From Paragyromitra xinjiangensis (taxonomy: Eukaryota > Ascomycota > Pezizomycetes > Pezizales > Discinaceae), in contig JBCAMK010000003.1 in NCBI GenBank assembly GCA_038503065.1, positions 2,232,001 to 2,296,000 on the forward strand: DNA of 64,000 bases, given 5' to 3'. The position numbers were made by a program, and so were the translations under genes. This document shows, piece by piece, positions 37,253 to 48,112 of this stretch. The notes beneath the pieces were generated by a model, which was given only the letters and a program-made list of their open reading frames with translations, made no database searches and was not told where the DNA came from. Position 1 is the first letter of the stretch. Each line of letters starts with the position of its first letter.

Positions 37253-38740
37253 TTAGAAAGCGAGAGTTCCAGCCCTGGCAGCAGCAGCTGTCAAGAAACT
37301 CGCGTAACTCCAAGTCAAATCCCTAGCACCCTTCTCGTATCCGTCGCTCCTACCAAATTGCTCACTTAAACTACCATTGGTGGCGGCATGAAGTTGGGCT
37401 ACTGCTACGAAACTATCTCCATAGGTATTTAATCCAGAGATGAGAGTGGAGAACTCGGTAGATCCCGAGCTGTAGGTTGTGCCAGCAGTGGCAGTCGAGA
37501 GGAACTGTTTGAAGAAGGTCTGGGTGAGGGAAGACACCGTGATCTTACCGGTAGTGGCGAAGCCTTTGGCGGCGGTGAACAGGACTTCAGCGGTGGTGAG
37601 AGTACAGATGAACCAGGGGTTGGCGGTAGAAGTACCAACACCATCATAGACGTCCTCGGGGTACCTTCCAATAGCGACACCAGGAGCTCCCGAAGCGCTG
37701 TTGATAGCGTAAAGTGGCTTCATAACATCGACAAGCGCTTGAAGAGTGACGAGGACCTCATCGGAGGTTGGGGGGTAAACTCCGAAACCGCGGGCACCGT
37801 TTCCGTGGAGAGATCCGAGTAGCGTACCGCAGTCAATCCCGGAACGGCCGGTGTTGAGGGTAGCAAGGAGGTATCCCTTATTAGAAGACCAGAAAGAGCT
37901 CATTTTGGCTTTGATAGCATTGGCCTGGGTGGTATACCAAGCACCAGCGCCAGTGTCTCCAAGTCTGTTGGCGAGCTCTGCACCTTCAATCAATGCACGA
38001 TATTGAACCATGTAAGTGAAGAAATGAGCACCGTTTACTTCTTCCCATAGATCGAAGCCAGAATTCGTCCAATAGTTCGATACATATTCCAAATCAGCCT
38101 TGATGACGGAGTTGGTGGGGAAAGCGCTGTCGTAAAGATTGGAAGTCACGTAGGAGGTTTGACCGGCGTCCAGGAGCATAGTCGCAAATTTAATGAGAAC
38201 GGTAGCCCGGATGGCTGGTCCATCGAGCTGAGGGCGCCCCCAGCTGCCAGTGAAGGCTGCACCATTGACGTAAAATTTTGGTTCGCCGATACCTCCAGTG
38301 GTGTACGAGCCACTAGGATTGCTGGTTTTCTGCAGTTTTGCACTCTCTGTGGCATAAGACTTAAGATAGCTCTCTATCGTGGTGTCTCCATTGATGTACT
38401 GGTTGAGGAGTACCTTGAAGGTCATAGCCGAATCACGAGTCCATTGGAAGAAACTATAAACAATTAATATGAAATCATTTTTGTTTGGGATAGTGAGTCC
38501 TAGAACCTACTAATCAGGGCTGCTAGTTGATGGTGAAGCAATGACAGCCCCAGCATCGGCCGATAGTGCGTATGCTCCAGCAGATCCAATATTTTTGAAA
38601 ATACTCGACAAGGCTATGGGGATTTCTTGAGTGACCCAAGAGGCTACAGTAGCACGTTTCTCAAGACCTATTGCAGAGACCGAGACCTGCAACGGCAGCG
38701 CCAAGGCGAGAAGACGGAGAGACTGAATCGAGAACCGCAT
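37253..38740 (-). CDS. Secreted glucoamylase, GH15, without starch-binding domain
   Basis: Two exons (38740-38511 and 38453-37253; intron 38454-38510) give 476 residues. It starts with a signal peptide (MRFSIQSLRLLALALPLQVS), then a KR site (28-29) where Kex2-type processing would release a mature protein starting ATVASW. GH15 landmarks: ASPSTSSPDYFFQWTRDSA, TGSWGRPQLDGPAIRA, DLWEEVNGAHFFT (the first Glu, about 214, is the expected general acid), NPWFICTL, and SLSEQFGRSDG (Glu about 441, expected general base), then ARDLTWSYASFLTA. The enzyme releases glucose from non-reducing ends of starch or glycogen outside the cell. The protein stops right after the catalytic domain, so the CBM20 found in many Aspergillus enzymes is absent, as in other short fungal glucoamylases. 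Confidence 0.95.
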
Positions 38741-39290
38741 TGTGCCAGGTGCTGCTTTTTGCTGCTGTTGAAGGTGATGGTGATGGTGAATAATGGTGGT
38801 GGGAGAAGGGATATATATACTTGGGTAAAGCCATTTTCACGTCGCCCGTATCCGCCGACACATGTGCCACTATAGAGAACCCAATCTACAAGGTACCAGC
38901 AATACTACGAACTGTAAAAACATGCACAGGTTGGCTTCGACTGCCCTGTAGAGGATATCTGGGGGGTGGCCGCTCGGCCGGAGTTCAATACCTCGAGCTT
39001 GCGTGTTCGACTTGTTAGTGCATGTGAAGTTCCTTGGGCCATTTGATTCACAGATCTATGGCATGGCCAATGGTGTGCGGTCATGTGGGGTCAGGTACAC
39101 CTGCAAGGCGCGTGTGGCCGTACCTGACCTCCATTTTCGTTGTTGTAGATCTTTGGCTAGCCAAGTGTGGGGATTTGACCGGGGATTCGGTGTTTATCCA
39201 ACACCAGGCAGAGCCAAGTTTACCCTCTGCAATTTCGCAAGACATCTCAAGTCCATTACGGGGTTTTCCCGGCCGGCCGCTTGACCCCGC
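38741..39290 (-). promoter_or_regulatory. Glucoamylase promoter region with TATA box and CreA-type sites
   Basis: Upstream of the minus-strand glucoamylase start. A TATATATA box lies near 38811-38819, about 70-80 bases from the ATG. Four matches to the carbon-repressor consensus SYGGRG are readable: 38959-38964, 39085-39090, 39167-39172, and one on the opposite strand at 39285-39290. CreA repression fits a starch enzyme, but the consensus is short, so the sites are only candidates. Confidence 0.5.
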
Positions 39291-41848
39291 CACGAAAAGC
39301 AGAGGACAATCAGCTTGTTTTCACGTATCCACAGAGTGCACTCTAGCTTAAGTCCAATATAGTTAGATTACACCATACATCCTAGCTACCGAATGAGAAC
39401 CTCAAATCCACCAACTTACGACGATAAATATTGCGGACAGCATATGCAGAAGCAACGAATCCATCTCGCAATATAACCCCAGGAATATCTCCCGCAGCAA
39501 AGAACCTCGGAACCCAATACCCAATAGAAAACACCTTAGAGGAGTCTTTCAATAAAAAGGTGAGAATTCGGACGATCGAAAGGATCATACCGATAGCTGT
39601 GAAACCATTAGCAGGAGAGCATCTCCATTCTTCCGCACCTCAGCTCAAATTTTAACGAAACATCCAAGCTCCATCTGTTGTGCAAGTGGTCAATGCACTC
39701 GGGGGTAAGCTTTGTGGCGCCGCCAATACCTCCACCGACTTGAACGCCATGTGTAACACCCCGCATTAAAGTTCCTCCCGGCCCGGAGCTTCGCAACGAT
39801 TTATCGGGAGAGATCTGTTATGATGTTACATATGGTCATCTCAGCTATTATCAGGTCCCGTACTACCCACATGACTCCAGCACCGAATGCGGCAATAAAA
39901 ATTCAATCAGAAGCGTAGAGGCTACATATATATACTAACCTAGATAAATGCTCTCCCTGTCAGCTACACACCCAATATCACAACCCACATGGAAATTACA
40001 GAGACTGATTGCGACGATGTAGGCATAAAAAATGCGTGTGGAGTGCCGACGATCCGAGAGCCGAAGCTATAATCTCCTACCCGTGAACTATTTGCCGGCT
40101 CATAGTGCGGCTCCCCGGAGACCATCAGGCAAGCAGCACGTGTATTCCAATTCCAAAGAACTGAGCGAATCTCCGACGTTTTTACCTTCTACGCCCGCTC
40201 AAAATTTAGGCCATCTACGATACCCTAAATAGCCGGCAGAGAATTGTCATGGCTAACTCACAAGCATCGTGCATGGCCATCCATTTAAGCCGCAATATTC
40301 AGGGTATGCGTGAGATGCGCCCGCAAGCCCCGGTACAGCGCAAGCTTAAAGATTCTCTTTGGAAAGCGGTTTGTCGTAGGAGACGCGACGAGGGATCGCC
40401 CAGGATCTAGGACGCCGCTTGGATGACGACAGTAGAAAAAGCAAGGTACGCTAGGAACGGGACCAGACCGATCTATAGGCGGCTATGCATCGTACCCCGT
40501 CTAGCATGGCTACATGTATGCAAGACCCCGGAGAAGATACCAACTTTAGGCCACAATTGATATGTCCAGCAGGGTAAGTCCGTCTTGCCTAAAGACTTAC
40601 CGCCGAGGCTCACATCCACTCGGCGCACCCAGTGCGCTGACTAGTTCACCATTCATTAGACGATAGATCAGGAATCTATCAGACATTTTGCGGCGGCTAG
40701 AATTAATTTGTACATAATCATATTAACTTATTCACCACACTACTCCCTTCTAGATTTGAGACCGGAGAGCGGAACAGGCCATGCTTGACGGAAAATTATT
40801 TTAGAACTGCACAAACAGCGAATTGTGTCATCGTGAATTCCCATCGTTCACGATTAGGACACCTTGCTTGAAATGAGAGGGAGACCTTGACTGGTCTCCA
40901 AGTGCATAATTGGGGTACTGCCAAATCTCCGGGTTGTTGTTCAATGTGATAAAATTTAAAAGCTTTAACCTCGAATAGGTAATTTCAGCTATGCTAGAGA
41001 GAGAAAGTTTATATCCGTATCCTCAAGCCGAGTGATAACACTAGCATATACCAATACGTATACTTACGGAAGGGTGAGTTTAAACAAGCATATTTGAGGT
41101 TACTAATGATCAGGGTCAAGCCGACTCGACAATTGGGGTCGATAAGTCGAGTGATCGTGAGTGAGTGCGATTCAGTGATTCTTATCCTAAAACTTCACCA
41201 TGATGAGTGATGCTATCGACGCGCTATCAGAGTAGATTGCGTTGTGACTTAATAGTGCAGTCAGGACAACTATGTGAAAGGTGGGTAAGATACTAAAATT
41301 ACTGAATTTAAATCTGAGAATTCTACACCCTAACTAGTTCTATGAGTTTATATTTACGCTGGATAGCCCACACTTCAAAGAGAGCTGCGAACGGTCAATG
41401 AACGGAAGACCCAGTTTCTCTAAACCTGTATTATTAAAGAGAGCACACCTCGGTTAAACTTACGTGGACAGCTATATTTTACCAGGAAATGCTATCGTTC
41501 ACTTATGCATGAACATGTAACTAATAAACTAACCTTCCGCGCCAAAATATCTGTTAAGTTCATTGCCTTCATTTAAATACCGGGAAATATTCCTACCATA
41601 TTGTCCCGTAACCTTTAAGCTTGCACGAACAATCAAGGCACATCTGGGTTGTAGAAATACCCATAAAAGATTCGGACTTTAGAAAATTTCAACTTTAGAT
41701 AGGTAATTTGCCGCCCCGTCCCATGGAGGCGATGATAGCAAAGGATATTTATACATTTGGTCAACCGGACCAGAAAATTCCTACCCCAACTACCGACACT
41801 ATTCTTTCACCGGAAAAAGTTTCTTCGGCCATTAGACGTCCCGCGTAA
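39291..41848. other. Non-coding interval
   Basis: No gene supported. On the minus strand at 39382-39588 a 68-codon hydrophobic frame (VFSIGYWVPRFFAAGDIPGV) could be the remnant of a membrane protein gene, but neither side extends it convincingly. One TACATGTA at 40511. Confidence 0.45.
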
Positions 41849-44452
41849 TCATTCAAATTTAGCCACACATCTCCCCATAACCTCACCCTGACAGACCAAC
41901 TCCGCTTGAAATTTAGAGCCATCAAGGGTAAGATATATATCGAAATAAACCTTATAGAAAACTCCCTGTGGGGTTAGGGTTGACTGAAAGTCTCTTTCTA
42001 AACTCTTCCGTGAGAGATCAGACGTCAAAGTCACCAAAGGTTTGATATCTAACAGACCCACACCATGTAGATTAGTATCTAAACTCCTTCTAGTAGCATA
42101 CAGAGAGAACGCATACTAGGATGAGTTGTATACTCTGGGCAGACATCATCATCACAAGTATATAGAATATCATTATATATGAGAGTGGCTCCAGGGGCCA
42201 CATTCCTGAAGAAAGATATCTTCACTGGCTTGCTGATGGTGATACGTTGTCCTTTGGCAAGAAATATCTGGCGTGTATGCTTGCAGCGGTACCTCCCGTC
42301 TAGTCCAAGCGCTCGATATGACTCTTCATGATAGCCCTCGATAAAAATCTGTACGGTCGACAGAAGGTAATGCCTTCGCGAGACACGGGCAGTCAGTAAA
42401 CTTGCTGACAAGCCAGCGGTGACGGCACCTCTGACAATTGCTGCAACTGAGTCCATTGGACGAAGCACGCCAGGTTGAAATTGAGGTGGTACACTCCGCT
42501 TGACCTGTTGAAACACGTAATCTGACGCTCCAAACCCACCGACAACTAACACATTCTTGAAACCCGAATCTGTTAGCGACCAAACTTTAGCCATACCTAG
42601 ATATAAAATTATCAAAGGTTGCAAACTTGTAGATTACGGTTTTCCGACTGAATTGCAATTATCTGGTTCCCCACCAGTTCCAATATTCTTTCAACCACAG
42701 GTATAAGACATCCCAAGATCTCCTCATCAGTAAACATCATATACCCCTCCTCTATTTTAGCCTCCGGATAATCTGTATCGAGACCAACATCAATTGCCCA
42801 TATATTACCATTATTGCAGAAGCCAGCCTTAATCCGGTTTTCAAAGTCAACCAAGCACTTTAAATACACCTTTTGGGGGACCCTGGACCCATCAGGAAGC
42901 TTCATTTTTGCAATTCGGCTACGCAACAAAGTGGAAAATTTTCTATTTACCGCCGTGGATCCACAGGAGTCACCAGAGCCAGCTGTACACTCAGTTAATG
43001 TAAAAGGCTCCTCCGTCTCAACCAGGTAGGAGATTGAGTCCACGGTTCCTCCCCCACAATCAACGATTAGAACCACATCATCGGTTTGCAACTCCAGCAT
43101 TCCCGACTTGACACAGAAAATTGCGGCAGCCTCAGGTTCTGACACAAGTGTTAACAGGCTGCTATTATCAGCGGTCACAAATCCCGCCCTCATCGCTGCT
43201 ACTCTTGTCGCCTCTTTTGCCATGTCATCCCAAATGGCCGGTACAGTGAGAAAGTAGTGGATGTTTGCTTCATGACGGTGAAACACAATCTCCCCTAAGA
43301 TTTTCTTCAGCTGCACACGCATGGATCGCCGTAACTGGAACAAGAAATCTGCTGTGACATCGACCGCGGACTTTCCTGGAGGGAGAACTGGTAGCTTGCT
43401 AGTGTCCAGGTAATTCCTACTCGGCGATACGAGCTGCAGCTTAAACCACTCTACCTAAATAGTTCAATGGATCGGTGCATAACTCTTAGCTCCCAATAGG
43501 CCGTTGAAGGCAAAACCTGATGCTCGGAATGAAACATGACCACAATTCACACGAAGTAACACATACCTTTTGAATCCCAGGTTTTGCCTGTCCGTTGGGT
43601 GCCAAAGCTTCCCCAACCTCTAAGCCCCAACCTACTACTCGTTGATTCTGATCATAATAAACCACCGTAGGGACCTATTTAATTCAGGTCTAGGTTTAAA
43701 TATTTTTCGAGACGTGAATAAGCAATACAGCAATACCCACCTTAATCCTCGATTGATTACCCGCGCCAGGCCATTCGGTGATTATACCCTCACGTTCTCC
43801 AGCCTTAGCCGTAAATGCAAATGCAACTCCACTGGAAGTGGTGCCCTAGTGTTCACATGATCATTAGCGTTCTAAAACTTATAATAACCTCATCTAAGAG
43901 TTTAGTTCTTACGAAATCAATTCCAACAATTAGCCGCGGTTCGCTTGGTTTCATCTCATTCTCTGGCCGTATATCGGCCCTGTGTTGACTTTCATTGCTT
44001 TCTACCCGCGACTTGTGACCCACGTCTGAGGCCCTGTACCCTACAATTTCATGTGGTTCGTGCAAAGACGACTGAGAAGATGCGTCTCGGCTAACACCCT
44101 GCTCTATGTAAGGTGAAGGTGCCCTATGAGTCCAAGCTTGAGAGTGCGGCATTCCGTCCACCGGTCCAGCCGGATATGGAATCACCCACGGAGAAGAAGG
44201 GAGAGATTTTGGGGATTCAGGTAGTGGTTGTGTTAACGGAATCTTAGTCGAAGGTAGCACAGAATCACGATGTGTTTTGCGCTTACTTCTCAAGTCGAAG
44301 AGTCCGAAGAGTTTCTTTGGTTTTGATTCATGGTCCATGGCAGAGTCGTAGGAGGGTATGTAGTGTGGTGCAAGTGTCGTCAGGTAGCCAAAGAATGGTT
44401 GTGGATGGTTAGCCACTTGGTCTCTTACTATTCTGTGATGAATGGAGCCCAT
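41849..44452 (-). CDS. HSPA12-like Hsp70-family protein with disordered N-terminal extension
   Basis: Six exons (44452-43913, 43845-43741, 43674-43567, 43454-42638, 42596-42117, 42048-41849) give 749 residues, with all phases consistent. The first exon carries about 170 residues rich in Ser, Pro and charge before the ATPase begins. Nucleotide-binding signatures follow: LIVGIDFGTTSSGVAFAF (phosphate 1, built across a splice), LIVDCGGGTVDSISYLV (phosphate 2, about 381-397) and VLVVGGFGASDYVFQQV (adenosine). The C-terminus (CDDDVCPEYTTHPNIKPLV) follows the HSPA12 pattern rather than a classical Hsp70 substrate domain. Such proteins are expanded in fungi and their roles are mostly unknown. The intron 42597-42637 is only 41 bp and its donor choice is less certain. 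A start at an internal Met before DHESKPKK would shorten the extension. Confidence 0.85.
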
Positions 44453-45163
44453 TCAATTTATAAGATATCGGTTTTTTTTATACTATCGGAGATTTATCCT
44501 AGTAGTTAGACGGCTACATACAATCCTCAATATCGTACCTAGAATCCATAACCCAAGCTTCTTGTCCTAATAACGTAGACGAAACCATCCAATTGATGAT
44601 TACAGGTTGTAGAAATACATGTATGCAAATAAAGATGAAGAAATGAGACAGTGAATACATGAGATGAGACGATTCCCAAGATCATTGATATACAGCCCGT
44701 CTTCCTTGGACGAATAGCAATATACATGTAGTTCATGATCATCACAAAAACCAGGCACCCCAGATCACTCGACGCTTCACTCTCAGTAATGTATTTTTGC
44801 ACGCATATTTCAATGCCACTTACGTAATTACTAACAACAAGCATCTTTCTTTTTTCTGTGTGACATGACGTCAGAAAGCCACAGAGCCTGCAATTTAATC
44901 CCCTGAATTTCGACGGTTTCCTTGGGCTATAAAACAACCCGCTGGCCCGCTATGCACCTCACAACCAAAATTGCGGACATATGCATTCCATATATCATAC
45001 CTTGGCCAAGCCCTTTGGAAGGTAGTCCTCTTGCTCTTCTATACTCCTTATTCAGCCCTCCTGAAAGAAGAAAAACTCTCCAAAGTCGACTACTTTAAGC
45101 CTGTATCTCGATCCATCATCATAACTCCACTTACCTTGCTGCAAGTTTTATATCACTGCCGTA
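44453..45163. other. Divergent intergenic region
   Basis: Lies between the minus-strand HSPA12-like gene and the plus-strand zinc-domain gene, so it should hold both promoters. Two TACATGTA palindromes (44616, 44723) occur about 100 bases apart. No gene. Confidence 0.5.
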
Positions 45164-45583
45164 ATGGAAACCAGAACCCCACGCCCCTGTTCCAAGAGCA
45201 CTAACTACACTACCCAACCTTCCTCCAGCGCTCAAAACACCTCCAAAGCCAAGCCTCCCAGCTGCACCAACACAGTGAACTCGGAAGTAGCAGCCCCAAA
45301 AAGAAAAGCCGCCAAAGCAGCAAAAACTACCAAAGCTATCATCAAGAAAATAAAGTACGTCACCAAGAAAACGACCCTACCACTATGTAGAGGAAACGGA
45401 GAGCATTTCCCAGAGGCTTACGACGGGTGGGATGAATGCTGGCTTTGTAGGTTCAAGATGAAGACCAACAGCGACGGTTCTGGGGGAAGAGGACCAAAGA
45501 CTCAATGGAGGTGTATGACTTGTGAACTCCCTTTGTGTCTTGTGGCTACTCGGAATTGTTTTACGGAGTTTCACCTATTGTGA
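45164..45583 (+). CDS. Stand-alone piggyBac-type cysteine-rich domain protein, 139 residues
   Basis: A single open frame. The first 70 residues are Ser/Thr/Lys-rich and basic (PKRKAAKAAKTTKAIIKKIK), probably disordered and nuclear. The last 50 residues carry Cys 92, 95, 117, 120, 125 and 132 and His 137: ECWLCRFK, then WRCMTCELPLC, then NCFTEFH. This spacing and wording match the C-terminal cysteine-rich domain of piggyBac transposases (C..C, C..C...LC, CF..xH), which in that family binds the transposon end. The catalytic DDE domain is absent, and the protein ends right at the domain, as in transposases. It could be a domesticated DNA-binding remnant or an independent fungal use of the fold. 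No terminal repeats are seen around it. Confidence 0.7.
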   Translation: METRTPRPCSKSTNYTTQPSSSAQNTSKAKPPSCTNTVNSEVAAPKRKAAKAAKTTKAIIKKIKYVTKKTTLPLCRGNGEHFPEAYDGWDECWLCRFKMKTNSDGSGGRGPKTQWRCMTCELPLCLVATRNCFTEFHLL

Positions 45584-45893
45584 TTGGGATCCTTTTGTGT
45601 TGACGGGTTGTTTCCGTGGCGCTTTGTGATGCTCCTGTTTGTTTTCTTAGCATCGAGTCTTTTATTGACGTTGTCAGTTTATTAGCCCTACTAAATCTCG
45701 ATCTATAATTTTGGGTTCTAGATAGCTGATACATACATATATTTTGCTATTTCAGGGTAAGTGTACAAAAGTAATCCCCTGCAAGCATCAGCCGAGTGAT
45801 CGATCATGAAGAAATTCTGGCTCGTAGCCCCACCCTCACGGTATTGCGGAACTAATAATGCACGAGATCATATCCACTACCAAACACTCCTAC
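45584..45893. other. Convergent spacer
   Basis: The shared 3' region of the plus-strand zinc-domain gene and the minus-strand glutathione transferase gene. No further feature seen. Confidence 0.5.
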
Positions 45894-46842
45894 TCAAAAC
45901 ACCGGCTCATACTCCACCCCCTCTTCAAACACCTCCATCTTTGCCACCCCTGGGAAAATATCATCATACTCCGGCACCACAGTCCGCGGATCCCTCGCTT
46001 GGGAAAACATCCGCTTCCCAAGCCCTTTCAACACCGGGTCCCTCCACATAGTCCTAACCCACTCCCTTGTGAGCGGTCCCGCGGCACTCAAGTCCACATT
46101 ATAAGTACGAAGGCGCTACACCAAATCAGCAAAAATCATCCAACTATAAGGAATACACAAACCCAAAGCACAGGCCAATAAAACGCATCCGCGATTCCAA
46201 AAGCACCATACAAATACGCGCCCTCTACGCCATCTTCCAACGTCTCCTCCCTCGCACCCTCGAAAATTTGCAGCAGCCGTGCAACCTCCGCTTGGATCCC
46301 AGGCGTGATCGGTACGTCACCGGTGTACTGCGCGACGAAGTTGCTGTGGTAGGTATTGCGGAGGTTGCCGAAGCCGGAGTGGAACTCAGAGACGATACTA
46401 CGGGCGAGGGCGCGGAGGCGTCGGGAGGGCGGCCAGAGAGGGAGGGTGGGGTGGGATTCTGCGAGGAATTCTGCGATGGCGAGGGAATCGTGGATGGTTA
46501 TGGAGAGAGAGGAGACGGTGAGGGCTGGGACCCAGCCGGCGGGGGTAGATTTGATCTAGGGTTTGTTAGAGGTTGTTTGAGGTGGAAAGGTATGGCGTAC
46601 GGCTTTTAAGCCGGAGGGATCGGCTTTGTTGTGTTCTGCTAGTTGGTAGGGGATTGAGAAGTGTTCGAGGAGAGTTACGATGCGTGCGCTCCAGCCTGTG
46701 ATGAGTAGAGAGTGGGTTATTCAGGGTAGAAGAATTGATCTGCTTGAGTGGCGGAAATGATCAACTTACTCGAATATCGAATATACGCTGCAGTAACGAG
46801 ATACTCTGCATCGGGGCTCTGAGAGGAAACTATTTCTGCCAT
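45894..46842 (-). CDS. Glutathione S-transferase family protein
   Basis: Four exons (46842-46770, 46695-46601, 46555-46163, 46115-45894) give 260 residues; introns are 74, 45 and 47 bp with matching phases. The N-terminal thioredoxin-like domain is readable: YSSWSARIVTLLEHFSIPY (strand and active-site helix with Ser/Trp-Ser), PAGWVPALTV (cis-Pro loop), and IHDSLAIAEFLAESHP (the glutathione gamma-glutamyl-binding D-S motif). The C-terminal helical half includes YLYGAFGIADAFYWPVLW, corresponding to the conserved GST motif with the N-cap Asp. The likely role is glutathione conjugation or isomerisation in the cytosol; class and substrate cannot be told. No single exon has an obvious full-length frame, so simple ORF scanning would miss it. 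Confidence 0.85.
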
Positions 46843-48112
46843 TATGAGTTATGAGGATGAGATTATCACAATTGACGGCTATAGTGAGATGAAATAACAA
46901 TAGACAAACAATTCAAGTTTCCTTAATGCTTTATATCACCAAGACGTTTGATTTCTAAGCCGCCAAGTAACTCGCCCAAAATTTAAAGTTACATGCATGT
47001 AAGGATTAAAGGCATCGTGAGTACCGTATAGTTTCGCGCGATACCCCCGGGGGGATCTCGCGCAACCAGGAGGGTGGTGGCACCTATAAACGAGGCTGAA
47101 GGACCTTCCTACCAATCAAAAGTTTCTATCCCTCTTGGTTCCGTGGGATCCCCCCGGAGGTATCGCCCGAAACATACGGTATTATTATTTCACTATCCAC
47201 CTCCTGTTTTCAGAATAGTCCATGAATAAGCTCGCTGCAGCTTGTATTAGCGAGCAAGAACGCTGCAGGAGATGGTGCTATTACGTATTCGGGGGCAGTC
47301 CTTGACCCGTTTCGGTTTTCGGCGATGCCAGAGGGTATTATTAAGTGCAGGCGAACCCACGATATCAGACCCCCGAGAATGGAATACTGGCTGTCCGCAA
47401 TGCTTTTTCAGATTCCCAAGCCATCTTCCTCCCGGAAACAACCCGACTAGCAGAACCCCGGAAACCATTCAGCAAAGTTGAACACTAAGACTAACTGAAC
47501 TGTCTAGTTCTCAGACAGAGATATCTTCATCAGGAAGACATGGGTTAGGGTTCACCCCATGCCGGCTGCTTTCTGCCGTTAACGTTCACTTTTAAAGAGC
47601 ACCATCTCCGCTATTGCGAAACGACCCGAACCCTTCCTTTTTCTTGTGCAGACAGCTCACTCAAGAGGAGAAACGCCCACGCGGCCCGAACGACTCGATC
47701 CGGTCCCATCACTGTTTCTCTATCTGCCCCCGGGATGCGGAGAAAGGGGATGAGGGCGGGGGTAAGAAGTGATGAGGGGTGCAGGGTCCAACAGGGAGGG
47801 GGGAAACTCTTGGCGGTGGTAAACAACACCATGAGCACCTGATGACCGGAATGTTACGGTGAGAGAAAGCCACGGCTTCAGTCTTCAGGAAACGTTACAT
47901 ATTTCGAAAACAGCGTTTATACAGAGAAGGAGTTATGTTTCTCCTCCGGTGATCAGCTTCTCCTACTCGTGTCTGGTTTCTGAGATTCGTCTCTCAAGCG
48001 CCGCAAGGGTCCGGACAAATCCTACCCCCACGCAACACTCATCTAATCTTTTTTTTTCCCTTAGGTCAAATACTACCGCTCAGCGCTTTTTGCTCCAACA
48101 GAAGCCAAAGAC
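46843..48112. other. Intergenic region with one hairpin MITE
   Basis: Upstream of both the minus-strand GST and the plus-strand membrane protein gene. Apart from the element at 47024-47179 no gene is supported. Near 48045-48065 a T-run followed by CCCTTAG just before the start codon looks like the acceptor of a 5' leader intron. Confidence 0.5.
47024..47179. repeat. 156-bp TA-flanked hairpin MITE
   Basis: Left end CCGTATAGTTTCGCGCGATA, right end (reverse complement) CCGTATGTTTCGGGCGATA, then both continue through CCGGGGGGATC. Pairing extends weakly to the AACCAGGAGGG region. TA on both flanks (47022-47023, 47180-47181). Same architecture and CCGT terminus as the hairpin at 13680-13847, but otherwise a different sequence. 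No coding capacity. Confidence 0.85.

Noticed and set aside
39382..39588. Hydrophobic minus-strand frame, possible membrane protein remnant
   Set aside because: Too short, and neighbouring frames are interrupted. I could not connect it into a family-like protein.
46268..46609. 113-codon plus-strand frame rich in Gly and Glu
   Set aside because: It is the antisense shadow of the GST coding exons.
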